From: Bradyrhizobium sp. CER78 | GTDB taxonomy: Bacteria > Pseudomonadota > Alphaproteobacteria > Rhizobiales > Xanthobacteraceae | Reading direction: 5' to 3' | DNA length: 45,165 nt | Assembly: GCF_029846235.1 (NCBI RefSeq) | Contig: NZ_JARVWP010000032.1 | Location: 1-45,165 of the forward strand | Shown: positions 31,500 through 41,569 of the stretch, piece by piece | Layout: every line of letters begins with the position of its first letter | Position numbering within the stretch: the first letter of the stretch is position 1 | The notes under the pieces: generated by a model | Database searches by the model: none | The model's input: the letters and a program-made list of their open reading frames with translations, nothing else | Told to the model about the DNA's origin: nothing | Program-made: the position numbers and the translations under genes

Positions 31500-33041
31500 T
31501 CAAGCGGCAGTATCAGTCGGCTTCGGCTGGCTGAATTGCTGCCGGAGCGTCGGCTTATGAATTTTGCCTGTCGCGTTCCGCGGCAGGGCATCGATGAATT
31601 CGATCAGGCGCGGGCACTTGAACCGTGCCAGATTAGCCTGGCAATGCGCATGAATTTCCGCCGGCGTCAGCGTATGGCCCGGCTTCACGGCGATCACGGC
31701 CATTCCGACCTCGCCCCACTGCTCGTTCGGAATACCGATCACAGCGGCCTCCGCCACGGCGGCCAGTTGATGCAGCACGCTCTCGACCTCGGCCGGATAG
31801 ACGTTCTCGCCGCCGGAGATGTACATGTCCTTCCAGCGGTCGACGATGTAGTAGAAGCCTTCCTCGTCGATCCGCGTGGCATCGCCGGTGTGCAGCCAAC
31901 CGTCGGTGAAGGACGAGGCATTGGCGTCCGGCCGGTTCCAGTAGCCCGGCGTGATGTTCGGGCCCTTGACCCAGAGCTCGCCGAGCTCGCCGACCGCGGC
32001 ATCGCTGCCGTCGGGCCGCACGATGCGCACTTCCGTGTGCAGCACCGGCTTGCCGGACGAGCCGGCCTTGCGCGCGGCATCCTCGCGGTCGAGCACCATC
32101 ACCGCCGGCGAGGTCTCGGTCATGCCGTAGCCCTGCTGCAGCGCGACGCCGCGCGCCTCCCAGGTCTTGAGCAGCGGCACCGGCATCGGTGCGCCGCCGA
32201 CGCCGCCGATCATCAGGCGGCTGAAATCCGCGGTGGCGAAGGACGGATGCTGCGCCATGAACTGGTAGATCGCGGGCACGCCGAAGAACACGTTGATACC
32301 CTGCGCGGGATCGCCGATCAGCTTCAGCGCCTCGCCGGGATCGAACGCGCGCATGATCAGCACGGTGCCGCCGGCATGCAGCACCGGGTTGGTGTAGCAA
32401 TTCAGCCCGCCGGTGTGGAACAGCGGCAGCACCGTCAGCAGCACCGAGGCCGGCGAGATGTAGGCGGGGCCGCCGAGATTGACGCAATTCCAGAACGTCA
32501 TCCCGTGCGTGATGATCGCGCCCTTGGGCTGACCGGTGGTGCCAGAGGTGTACATGATGGTCGAGATGTCATCGAGCGTGACCTCCTCGAACCGCTCAAT
32601 CGGCTTGGCCCCCGCGATGCCGGCTTCATAGGCGCCGCCCGGGCCGAGCCGCACGGTCGATGCGACATCGCAGAGCTTGGCGACCGCAAGCGCGGTCTCG
32701 GCGAGGTCGTCGTCATGGATCATCACCTTCGGCGAAGCGTCGCCGGTGATGTAGCGCAGCTCGGGAACCGTGAGGCGGGTGTTGAGCGGCAGGAAGACCG
32801 CGCCGATCCGGAAGCAGGCGAACTGGATCTCCAGCGTATCCGTGGTGTTCAGCGCCAGCACCGCGACGCGGTCGCCGCTGGCAACCTTCAGCCCGTCACG
32901 CAGCCAGGCGGCAACCCGCGACACGCGGGCGTCGAGCTCCGCGTAGGTGAAGCGGCGACCGCTGGCGAGATCGACAAGCGCCATCTTGTCCGGCGTGCGC
33001 CGGCGATGATGCGCGATCCAGTCGTAGTAACGAACCGGCAC
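31500..33041 (-). CDS. AMP-forming acyl-CoA synthetase (fatty-acid-CoA ligase family)
   Basis: A 513-residue member of the ANL adenylating family. The phosphate-binding P-loop is YTSGTTGQPKG, the adenine motif is YGMTE, the hinge region is GWLHTGD, and the C-terminal lysine motif is RNATGK. SGGENVYPAEVE lies between them. It turns a carboxylic acid, ATP and CoA into acyl-CoA, AMP and pyrophosphate. I chose the GTG at 33041, which has GGAGGAGG a few bases before it and starts right at VPVRYYDWI, as family members do; the frame is open to 33263 but would overlap the divergent dehydrogenase. Divergent from the acyl-CoA dehydrogenase at 33257. Substrate not predictable. Confidence 0.92.
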   Translation of the reverse strand: MPVRYYDWIAHHRRRTPDKMALVDLASGRRFTYAELDARVSRVAAWLRDGLKVASGDRVAVLALNTTDTLEIQFACFRIGAVFLPLNTRLTVPELRYITGDASPKVMIHDDDLAETALAVAKLCDVASTVRLGPGGAYEAGIAGAKPIERFEEVTLDDISTIMYTSGTTGQPKGAIITHGMTFWNCVNLGGPAYISPASVLLTVLPLFHTGGLNCYTNPVLHAGGTVLIMRAFDPGEALKLIGDPAQGINVFFGVPAIYQFMAQHPSFATADFSRLMIGGVGGAPMPVPLLKTWEARGVALQQGYGMTETSPAVMVLDREDAARKAGSSGKPVLHTEVRIVRPDGSDAAVGELGELWVKGPNITPGYWNRPDANASSFTDGWLHTGDATRIDEEGFYYIVDRWKDMYISGGENVYPAEVESVLHQLAAVAEAAVIGIPNEQWGEVGMAVIAVKPGHTLTPAEIHAHCQANLARFKCPRLIEFIDALPRNATGKIHKPTLRQQFSQPKPTDTAA

Positions 33042-33256
33042 ATTTCCCTCCTCCGGAACGGCAGTCTTGCGCCGCCTGTTCCTGGCTCGATTGATGCCAT
33101 GAATTGGCAGTGGACGGGGCGTATCGGGATACTGTCTTGCGTTTAGTGGCTGGCGGGTGGCCAGATGGAAACCCGTTCCGGCGGACAGCCACTCGACGCA
33201 AGTGAACCGGGAGAAATCCGGACATCGTCGGGCGCGAGAATCAACGGAGCACGCGG

Positions 33257-34393
33257 ATGGCAAACCCGTTCTACACCGTCGAGCATGAGGCCTTTCGCGA
33301 GGTGATGCGGCGCTTTGTGGCCAGGGAAATCGAGCCTTATGCCCATCAATGGGACGAAGAGGGCGAGTTTCCGCGCGAACTCTATGCCAAGGCGTCTGAG
33401 ATCGGGCTGCTCGGCCTCGGTTTCCCAGAGGAATATGGCGGGGTCGCCACCGACCAGTTCATGAAGATCGTGGCCTCGCAGGAGCTGGCGCGGGCCGGCG
33501 CCGGCGGCGTCTCCGCGAGCCTGATGAGCCACACCATCGGCTCGCCGCCGATCGCGCGCGCCGCACGCCCCGAGGTCAAGGCGCGGGTGCTGCCGGACGT
33601 GCTCGCCGGCAAGAAGATCTCGGCGCTCGCGATCACCGAACCGGGCGGTGGCTCGGATGTCGCGAACCTGCGCACCAAGGCGCGGCGCGACGGCGAGCAT
33701 TACGTCGTCTCCGGCGAGAAAACCTTCATCACCTCGGGCATGCGGGCCGACTATCTGACGGTCGCGGTGCGCACCGGCGGCGAGGGCCCGGGCGGCGTCA
33801 GCCTGCTGCTGATCGAGGGCGATACGCCGGGTCTGTCCCGCACCAAATTGAAGAAGATGGGGTGGTGGGCGTCGGATACCGCGACGCTGCATTTCGATCA
33901 ATGCCGCGTGCCGGTCGAGAACCTGATCGGCGAGGAGGGCCAGGGCTTCAAGCAGATCATGTACAACTTCAACAGCGAGCGCATGGGCATGGCGGCAAGC
34001 TGCACGGCGTATGCGCGGGTCTGCCTCGACGAGGCGATCGCCTACGCCAAGGAGCGCAAGACGTTCGGCAAGCCGATCGCCCAGCACCAGGTCATCAGGC
34101 ACAAGATCGTCGACATGGCGCAGAAGGTCGCGGCCTCGCAGGCGATGCTGGAAATGCTGGCGTGGCGGCTCGGCCAGGGCGAAAGCCCGGTCGCCGAGAT
34201 CTGCATGATGAAGAACCAGGCGACGCAGACCATGGCGCATTGCGCCTCCGAGGCGGTGCAGATCTTCGGCGGCGCCGGCTTCATGCGCGGCGTCAAGGTC
34301 GAGCGCATCTACCGCGAGGTCAAGGTCAACGCCATCGGCGGCGGTACCGAGGAGATCATGAAGGATCTCGCGAGCCGGCAGATGGGGTTGTGA
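33257..34393 (+). CDS. Acyl-CoA dehydrogenase (first copy)
   Basis: A 378-residue FAD enzyme. The acyl-CoA dehydrogenase signatures are present: ALAITEPGGGSDVANL (FAD/substrate loop), GEKTFITSGMRADY, and the C-terminal QIFGGAGFMRG...IYREVKVNAIGGGTEEIM. The glutamate in GGGTEE is near the usual base site of short-chain and isovaleryl-type enzymes, but the active base also varies in position, so chain length is not called. It introduces a 2,3-double bond and passes electrons to ETF. ATG at 33257 follows CGGAG. It is followed by a repeat B element and then a second dehydrogenase gene on the same strand; the two are about 35% alike by eye. Confidence 0.93.
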   Translation: MANPFYTVEHEAFREVMRRFVAREIEPYAHQWDEEGEFPRELYAKASEIGLLGLGFPEEYGGVATDQFMKIVASQELARAGAGGVSASLMSHTIGSPPIARAARPEVKARVLPDVLAGKKISALAITEPGGGSDVANLRTKARRDGEHYVVSGEKTFITSGMRADYLTVAVRTGGEGPGGVSLLLIEGDTPGLSRTKLKKMGWWASDTATLHFDQCRVPVENLIGEEGQGFKQIMYNFNSERMGMAASCTAYARVCLDEAIAYAKERKTFGKPIAQHQVIRHKIVDMAQKVAASQAMLEMLAWRLGQGESPVAEICMMKNQATQTMAHCASEAVQIFGGAGFMRGVKVERIYREVKVNAIGGGTEEIMKDLASRQMGL

Positions 34394-34405
34394 CAAACCT
34401 GTCTC

Positions 34406-34529
34406 GTCATTCCCCAGTGCGCAATTGCGCACCTGAGGGCTCGCGAAGCGAGAGCCCGGAATCCATCAGGCCGCAGATTCGATGTGAAATGGATTCCGAG
34501 CTCGATGCTTCGCATCGCCCCGGAATGAC
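34406..34529. repeat. Palindromic repeat B, copy 2 (mosaic)
   Basis: A 124-base element starting CGTCATTCC and ending CCCCGGAATGAC. Inside it has a short palindrome GTGCGCAATTGCGCAC, which also occurs in copy 3, and GGAATCCATCAGGCCGCA, which also occurs in copy 4. It lies between the two acyl-CoA dehydrogenase genes, so it would be transcribed if they form an operon. Confidence 0.85.
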
Positions 34530-34545
34530 AAAGGATAGACCGACA

Positions 34546-35711
<1,166 letters not shown>

Positions 35712-35712
<1 letters not shown>

Positions 35713-36368
35713 TGATCACGCTCTATCACTGCGACGCTGCGCGCTCGTTCCGCCCGCTGTGGATGCTGGAGGAGCTCCGGCTGCCCTATGAGCTGAAGAT
35801 GCTGCCGTTCCCGCCGCGCGTGTTCGCCAAGGAATATTTCGGCATCAACCCGCTCGGCACCATCCCGTTCATGATCGACGGCGAGACCAGGATGACGGAG
35901 TCCTCCGGCATCTGCCATTACCTCGGCACCAAATACGGCCCGACGCCGCTGATCGTCGGCGTCGACGAGCCGGCCTATGGCGCGTTCCTGAACTGGATGT
36001 ATTTTTCCGATGCGACGCTGACCTTTCCGCAGACGTTGGTGCTCCGCTACAGCCAGCTTGAGCCGGAGGAGCGGCGCAACCCGCAGGTCTCCGGCGACTA
36101 TGCAAAATGGTTCCTTGGTCGCCTGCGCGCAGTCGAGGCCGCCGCCGCGAAGTCGGAATTCCTCTGCGCGGAACGCTTCACCGCCGCCGACATCGCCAAC
36201 GGCTATGCGCTCCGGCTCGCCAGCAATATCGGTCTTGCCAAGGATTTCGGGCCGAATGTCGCGGCCTATTGGGCGCGGCTGCAGCAGCGCGACGGTTACA
36301 AGCGTGCGGTGGCGTCGGAGCAAAAAGCCGGGAAGGAACAGAATGTTGCGCCGCGGGCGCGGCCGTAA
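35712..36368 (+). CDS. Glutathione S-transferase family protein
   Basis: A 218-residue GST-fold protein. The N-terminal thioredoxin-like domain starts ITLYHCDAARSFRPLWMLEEL, with the glutathione-binding INPLGTIPFMID and MTESSGICHYL (the E-S pair that binds the gamma-glutamyl group). The helical C-terminal domain follows, with FLCAERFTAADIANGYAL as the N-capping motif. It may conjugate or reduce a reactive intermediate of the pathway, or open a ring or thioester. Its ATG overlaps the stop of the dehydrogenase gene, so it is translated with it. Confidence 0.92.
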
Positions 36369-36375
36369 CTTCTCC

Positions 36376-36479
36376 GTCATTCCGGGACGATGCGTCAGCA
36401 TCGAACCCGGAATCTCGAGATTCCCCGGTGCGCAATTGCGCACCTGAGACTCGCATCTTCGATGCGCCCCGGAATGACG
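36376..36479. repeat. Palindromic repeat B, copy 3
   Basis: A 104-base element beginning CCGTCATTCCGGGACG and ending CCCCGGAATGACG. It contains GGAATCTCGAGATTCC, shared with copy 1, and GTGCGCAATTGCGCAC, shared with copy 2. It lies between the glutathione S-transferase and AraC genes. Confidence 0.85.
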
Positions 36480-36565
36480 ACATTTCGCGTCGGTGACAGC
36501 TTGCGAATTTGCGCTATGGTAGCTCCGCCGCAGCGGCCCAAAGAGCCGCGCGAGGAGGAGCCGCC

Positions 36566-37399
36566 ATGGACGCGATCGTGGACGCGAAGTGCCAGAAGTC
36601 CGGCCAGCAGCAGTCTGGTCACCGGATGCTGATCACGCCGGAGCGGGTGTTCTATGCCGGGCTGCTCGGCCGCCCGCGTGAACGCTGCCCCGGCGCATTC
36701 CATGTCTATGTCGCGATCCGCGACGGCTTGCATTTGTCGACCAGCGAGGGCCGCGAGTCCCATGGCGAGCTCGCGGTAACGATGCCGAATCTGCGGCACA
36801 CCATCACCAGCGAATATCGTTCCGCGATCTGCGTCGCGATCGAGCCGGAGAGCGTGCCCGACGGCACGCTCGAAGCGGTCGCTCGCCGCCTGCAAGGGCC
36901 GGACTCGCATCTGTTCGCCAATCGGATCCGCAACGCCTATGCGACGCTGGCCGAGATGCAGCATCGCGACGCGATCGCCAATGCCGAGTTCGACACCATG
37001 TGCTTCGGCGACGCGCTGCCGCAGCGCGTGCTCGATCCGCGCGTGGTGCGCGCGATCGGCCGCATCGGGCAGTTCTCCGGCGAGCCAGTGACCGCAGCGG
37101 GTTGCGCTGCCGAGGCCGGGCTGTCGCCGTCGCGCTTCCTGCATCTGTTCAAGGAGGAGACCGGGATCTCGTTCCGCTCCTTCCGCGCCTGGAAGCGCGC
37201 GCGGCATCTGCTGCACTTCGCCAACCAGGACATCAACCTCGCGCATCTCGCACAGGACATCGGCTATCCCGACTCGACCCATTTCAGCCACTCGATCCGC
37301 CGCTTCTATGGCCTGAAGCCGCGCGCGATCTTCTCCGGCTCGCGGGATCTTGCGATCTACCGCACCGGGCAGGGAACGAGCGAGCGCGCGCTGACGTAG
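36566..37399 (+). CDS. AraC-family transcriptional regulator
   Basis: A 277-residue regulator with a C-terminal AraC double helix-turn-helix at about 170-265. The first helix-turn-helix is VTAAGCAAEAGLSPSRFLHLF, with KEETGISFRSFRAWKRAR between, and the second is INLAHLAQDIGYPDSTHFSHSIRRFYG. The N-terminal domain (about 1-160) has no obvious cupin motif and is of unknown ligand. ATG at 36566 follows GAGGAGG. It lies downstream of the dehydrogenase/GST genes on the same strand and may regulate them or the convergent binding-protein gene. Confidence 0.9.
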   Translation: MDAIVDAKCQKSGQQQSGHRMLITPERVFYAGLLGRPRERCPGAFHVYVAIRDGLHLSTSEGRESHGELAVTMPNLRHTITSEYRSAICVAIEPESVPDGTLEAVARRLQGPDSHLFANRIRNAYATLAEMQHRDAIANAEFDTMCFGDALPQRVLDPRVVRAIGRIGQFSGEPVTAAGCAAEAGLSPSRFLHLFKEETGISFRSFRAWKRARHLLHFANQDINLAHLAQDIGYPDSTHFSHSIRRFYGLKPRAIFSGSRDLAIYRTGQGTSERALT

Positions 37400-37402
37400 A
37401 TT

Positions 37403-37521
37403 GTCGTCCCGGCGAAGGCCGGGACCCATACCGCGTGATTCATCAATGAAGCGGGATGGCAGACGCCTACCTGAAGCAACAGGCATTGGTGGTTATGGGT
37501 CCCGGCCTTCGCCGGGACGAC
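37403..37521. repeat. Long perfect inverted repeat C (28-bp arms)
   Basis: Two 28-base arms, 37403-37430 and 37494-37521, are exact reverse complements; each contains CCCGGCGAAGGCCGGGAC or its complement. Sixty-three bases lie between. It is placed between convergent genes (stops at 37399 and 37543), so it can act as a bidirectional terminator. The CGTCCCGGCGAAGGCCGGGAC motif is widespread as a dispersed repeat in Bradyrhizobium. Confidence 0.9.
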
Positions 37522-37542
37522 GGCTGAGATTTGTCCCCACCC

Positions 37543-38766
37543 TTACAAATTCGCGCCCTGGATCACCTCGCCGAACCGCAGCCAGCCGGGCCCTTCGATA
37601 CGCTGCAACTGCAACTGCTGCAGCGGATGGTGATTGGTCGGGCTGGTGTTGACCTTGATGCCGGGCAGCAATGTCGGGACATAGACGTCTTTCAGATTGT
37701 TCGCCTGCGCCATGATGTTGTCGCGGCTGAAATTGCCCTTGCATTGATCGAGCACGATCTTGAGCACGTTCGCCACCATGTAGGCGTAGAGGTTGTAGCC
37801 CTCTTTCGGATTGCCGTCGGGGAAGTATTTTTCCATGAAGGCGAGGAAATCCTTCACGCCGGGATCATTGGCCCAGGCCGGATCGGCAACGTCCTTGATA
37901 TAGGCCGACGAGATCGTGCCTTGGGCCTTGTCGAGGCCGACGGGGACGATGGTCGAAGACAGCGACGCAGCACCGCTCGCGATGAAATGCATCGGCTTCC
38001 AGCCGAGCTCGTAGATCTTGCGGATCGACTGCGCGCAGAACTTTGCCGTTGTGCCCGAGATCAGCACGTCGGGATTGGCGCCGCGCAAGGCGACGATCTG
38101 GGAATCGATCGTGGGATCGGTGACCTCGTGCGAGGCGACCACGGCCGATGTCGCGAACCGCTCGCCCAGCACGTCCTTGGTGCCGGCGACGAAATCCTTG
38201 CCGAGATCGTCGTTCTGGTAGAGCACCGCGATCTTCGCGTCCTTGTGCTGGCTCAGCGCATATTTGACGAACACCTGCGCCTCGGTCCGCGCGCTCGGCG
38301 CAAAGCCCATGGTCCAGGGATAGGACTTGTAGTCGCCCCATTTGTCGCCGTTCACCGACAGGAACAGATGCGGCACCTTGGCGGCGTTGATGTATTTGAC
38401 GACCGCCGAGTTCGGCGCGGTGCCGAGCATGTTGAACAGGAAGGCGACATTGTCGCTCTCGATCAGGCGGCGCACCTGCTCGACCGTCTTGGCCGGATTG
38501 AACGCGTCGTCGTAATAGATGTACTTGATCTGCCGGCCGGCGATGCCGCCCTGCTCGTTCAGCATCCTGAAATAGGCTTCCTGGCAGCGCGCCTGCACGC
38601 CGAGTGCCGACACCGGGCCGCTCAGCGAGGTGGTGCTGCCGATCCTGATCTCGGTCGCAGTGACCCCTGGCGTGTCGTCGGCCAGCGAAGGCCTGAGGCC
38701 CGAGACGGCGGCTAGCCCCGCGCCCGCCGCGCCGGTGAGCCATGAGCGCCGGTTGATCGAGACCAT
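37543..38766 (-). CDS. Periplasmic binding protein, Liv/amide type (second copy)
   Basis: A 407-residue type-I periplasmic binding protein, same family as the one at 30154-31374. The N-terminus NRRSWLTGAAGAGLAAVSG is a Tat-like or Sec-type signal; cleavage is probable near SLADDTP. Blocks include EIRIGSTTSLSGPVSALG, LNEQGGIAGRQIKYIYYDD, YQNDDLGKDF and VLISGTTAKFCAQS. It has a strong GGGGAGGA ribosome site before the ATG at 38766. No transporter genes lie next to it. The divergent neighbour is the BKACE gene, 215 bases away, with a palindrome between them. Ligand unknown. Confidence 0.93.
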   Translation of the reverse strand: MVSINRRSWLTGAAGAGLAAVSGLRPSLADDTPGVTATEIRIGSTTSLSGPVSALGVQARCQEAYFRMLNEQGGIAGRQIKYIYYDDAFNPAKTVEQVRRLIESDNVAFLFNMLGTAPNSAVVKYINAAKVPHLFLSVNGDKWGDYKSYPWTMGFAPSARTEAQVFVKYALSQHKDAKIAVLYQNDDLGKDFVAGTKDVLGERFATSAVVASHEVTDPTIDSQIVALRGANPDVLISGTTAKFCAQSIRKIYELGWKPMHFIASGAASLSSTIVPVGLDKAQGTISSAYIKDVADPAWANDPGVKDFLAFMEKYFPDGNPKEGYNLYAYMVANVLKIVLDQCKGNFSRDNIMAQANNLKDVYVPTLLPGIKVNTSPTNHHPLQQLQLQRIEGPGWLRFGEVIQGANL

Positions 38767-38885
38767 GACGTCCTCCCCGTGATGCCGGCTTGTTGCGCCC
38801 GCTTCTGCTTGCGGCAAAGCCTATGCGCCATGCTCGTGCGGCGTCTTGTGTTAACCGGCTGGCGGCGGATTACGGCGTGATCGCA

Positions 38886-38902
38886 TTGACTTAGCCAGTC
38901 AA
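38886..38902. promoter_or_regulatory. Palindrome TTGACT-N5-AGTCAA between divergent genes
   Basis: A perfect 6-bp inverted repeat with a 5-base centre (TAGCC), between the divergent binding-protein gene (start 38766) and the BKACE gene. It sits 120 and 80 bases from the two starts. It is suited to bind a dimeric regulator that controls both. Confidence 0.4.
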
Positions 38903-38981
38903 CGCAAGATGGCGCGAAGGCAAATTTCTCATCATGGGAAAACCAGCAGCGCAGGTGCGCTGCAAAGCGGACAAGAGACCC

Positions 38982-39848
38982 ATGAGCGACAAGGCTGTCA
39001 TCACCTGCGCGCTGAACGGCGTGCTTACCGATCCGAAGCAGCACAATGTCCCGGTGACGCCGGAACAGATGGCGCGCGAGGCCAAGGCCGCGTTCAACGC
39101 CGGCGCCAGCATCATGCACATCCATCTGCGCCAGCAGGAGCCGAACAAGGGCCACCTGCCGTCATGGGATGTCGGTATCAGCAAGGAGATTCAGCAGGCG
39201 ATCCGCGAGGCCTGCCCCGGCGTGATCATCAACCACACCACCGGCACGTCGGGACCGAACTACCAGGGCGCGCTCGATTGCGTGCGTGAGACGAGGCCCG
39301 AGATCGCCGCCTGCAACGCAGGCTCGCTGAACTATCTGAAGGTCAAGGCCGACAACACCTGGGCCTGGCCGCCGATGATGTTCGATAACGCCGTCGAGAA
39401 GGTGCAGGACTATCTCGACGTGATGAAGGCGGCTGGCACGATTCCCGAATTCGAGTGCTTCGACGTCGGCATCGTGCGCTGTGTTGGCATGTACCGGCAG
39501 ACCGGGATGTATTCCGGACCGCTCGAATACAACTTCGTGATGGGCGTGGCCTCGGGCATGCCGGCCGATCCGGAGCTGCTGCCGATCCTGCTCAAGCTGA
39601 AGGCGCCGGAAGCGCATTGGCAGGTCACCGCGATCGGCCGTGCCGAGATCTGGCCGCTGCACCAGCGCGCCGCCGATCTCGGCGGCCATCTGCGCAGCGG
39701 GCTGGAAGACACGTTCTATCTCGGCGATGGCACCAAGGTGACGTCGAACGGGCAGCTCGTCGAAGGGCTCGCCGTCTGCGCCCGCCGTGCCGGCCGCGAG
39801 ATCGCGAGCCCCGCGGAAGCGCGGCAGATTTTTGGGACGAGACACTGA
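38982..39848 (+). CDS. Beta-keto acid cleavage enzyme (BKACE, DUF849)
   Basis: A 288-residue member of the BKACE family, whose founding activity is cleavage of 3-keto-5-aminohexanoate with acetyl-CoA. Motifs: VITCALNGV (strand 1), MHIHLRQQ (zinc-binding HxH) and INHTTGTSG; a conserved acidic pair follows, ending at EFECFDVG. The enzyme condenses a beta-keto acid with acetyl-CoA, giving acetoacetate and a new acyl-CoA. I chose the ATG at 38982, near the family start; an in-frame ATG at 38934 would add 16 residues and has a weaker-looking leader. It starts a run of genes on the plus strand up to 45161, interrupted by repeat B. Confidence 0.9.
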   Translation: MSDKAVITCALNGVLTDPKQHNVPVTPEQMAREAKAAFNAGASIMHIHLRQQEPNKGHLPSWDVGISKEIQQAIREACPGVIINHTTGTSGPNYQGALDCVRETRPEIAACNAGSLNYLKVKADNTWAWPPMMFDNAVEKVQDYLDVMKAAGTIPEFECFDVGIVRCVGMYRQTGMYSGPLEYNFVMGVASGMPADPELLPILLKLKAPEAHWQVTAIGRAEIWPLHQRAADLGGHLRSGLEDTFYLGDGTKVTSNGQLVEGLAVCARRAGREIASPAEARQIFGTRH

Positions 39849-39954
39849 CCGTCATTCCGGGGCGCGCGTAGCGCGAGCACGGAATCCATCAGGCCGCACG
39901 TCCTGTGGCGCCATGGATTCCGGGCTCAGCCCTACGGGCTGCCCCGGAATGACG
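39849..39954. repeat. Palindromic repeat B, copy 4
   Basis: A 106-base element with inverted ends CCGTCATTCCGGGG and CCCCGGAATGACGG and internal GGAATCCATCAGGCCGCA, shared with copy 2. It ends 18 bases before the ATG of the frameshifted acyl-CoA synthetase, so it forms most of that gene's leader. Confidence 0.85.
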
Positions 39955-39972
39955 GCGAGGGAGGAGCAAGAC

Positions 39973-41569
39973 ATGGACAATCTCGCAGCAACCGGCGGCG
40001 TCACCGGGCCGGGCCGCATCGGGCGGGTCGCGATCGGCGACCTTCTGAAGCGTGCCTCGCGGCGGTTTCCGGATCGCATCGCGCTGACCGATGGCACCAG
40101 GCAGGTCAGCTTCACCGAGCTCGAGCGCGACGCCAATCGCTTCGCCAATCACCTGGTGCAGCGCGGCCTGAAGCCGGGCGAGAAGATCTCGACAATCTGC
40201 AACAACTCCGTTGAGTTCGTCAAAGCGCTCTTCGGCATCCACCGCGCCGGCCTGGTCTGGGTGCCGATCAACACCATGCTCGGGCCGGCGGACATGGACT
40301 ACATCCTCGGCCATGCCGAGGTCCGCTTCGCCGTCATCGACGACAACCTCCACGCCCAGGCCGATCGCCGCGCGGCGCTGGAAGCGCGTGGCATGGAGAT
40401 GATCGCGGTCAACCTGACCGGCAATGCCGGCAAGACCGGATTGCAGGAATTCAACGGCCTGCTGGAGGGCCAGCCCGACATCGAGCCGGACATCGAGATC
40501 AACGACCGCGATCTCGCGATGATCATCTACACGTCGGGCACGACGTCGCGGCCGAAGGGCGCGATGCATTGTCATCTCGCCGTGGTCATGGCCGTGATGA
40601 GCAATTGCATCGAGATGCAACTGTCGCGCGATGACGGGATCACCGGGCAGTTCCCGTTGTTTCACTGCGCCGGCCATGTGTTGCTGCTCAGCTATCTCTC
40701 GGTCTACGGCCGGATGGCGCTGATGCGCGGCTTCGATCCGGTGGTCTGCATGGAGGCGATCGTCCGTAACAAGCTCACGGTGTTCGTCGGCCTGTCCTTG
40801 ATGTACCAGGCGATCCTCGATCATCCGCGCCGACGCGAGTATGATTTGTCGGGCCTGCGCTGCTGCATCTATACCATGGCGCCGATGGGCAAGCCGCTGC
40901 TCGAACGCGCGATGGCGGACATGTGCCCGAACTTCGTGCTGACCAGCGGCCAGACCGAGATGTATCCGGCGACCACGATGTCGCGCCCGGAGGTGCAGCT
41001 CGACCGCTTCGGCAATTACTGGGGCGAGTCGCTTGTTGTCAACGAGACCGCGATCATGGACGACAACGGCAACCTGTTGCCGCGCGGCGAGATCGGCGAG
41101 CTGGTGCATCGCGGCCCCAACGTGATGCTGGGCTATTACAAGGACCCGAAGTCCACCGAGGAGGCGCAAGTTCGGCTGGCACCATACCGGCGACCTCGCT
41201 TTGATCGACGGCAATGGCGAGGTGCTGTTCCTCGACCGCAAGAAGGACATGATCAAGTCGGGCGGCGAGAACGTCGCCTCCGTCAAGATCGAGGAGACGC
41301 TGTTGGCGCATCCCGCGGTGCAGAACGCCGCCGTGGTCGGCCTGCCGCATCCGCAATGGGGCGAGGCGGTCTCTGCCTTCGTCAAGCTGAAGCCCGGCGC
41401 GGTGGCCGACGAGGCCGGCATCGAGGCGCATTGCAGGAAGCATCTCGGCGGCTTCCAGGTGCCGAAGCTGGTGCGTATCCTCGAGGAGATGCCGATGACC
41501 GCGACCGGCAAGCTGCGCAAGGTCGAGCTGCGGCAGCAATATAGTGGGCATTTTGTGGAGCGCGCGTAG
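39973..41569 (+). pseudogene. AMP-forming acyl-CoA synthetase, frameshifted
   Basis: The gene starts at 39973 (GGAGG ribosome site) and encodes a normal ANL ligase up to about 41169, with YTSGTTSRPKG and LTSGQTEMYP. At 41170 the frame slips. The residues after STEEAQ are nonsense in the original frame, which by chance stays open to 41544. One base further, the frame reads FGWHHTGDLALIDG, SGGENVASVKIEE and TATGKLRKVELRQQ, ending at 41569. The intact sequence would be about 530 residues, so either one base is extra or two are missing near position 41170. The shifted frame's stop overlaps the start of the next gene by one base, which supports it as the ancestral end. It could be a sequencing error or a true inactivation. 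Confidence 0.85.

Noticed and set aside
41170..41544. The original-frame continuation of the ligase after position 41170
   Set aside because: Although open, it gives an arginine-rich product unlike any ligase; the +1 frame carries the conserved C-terminal domain.
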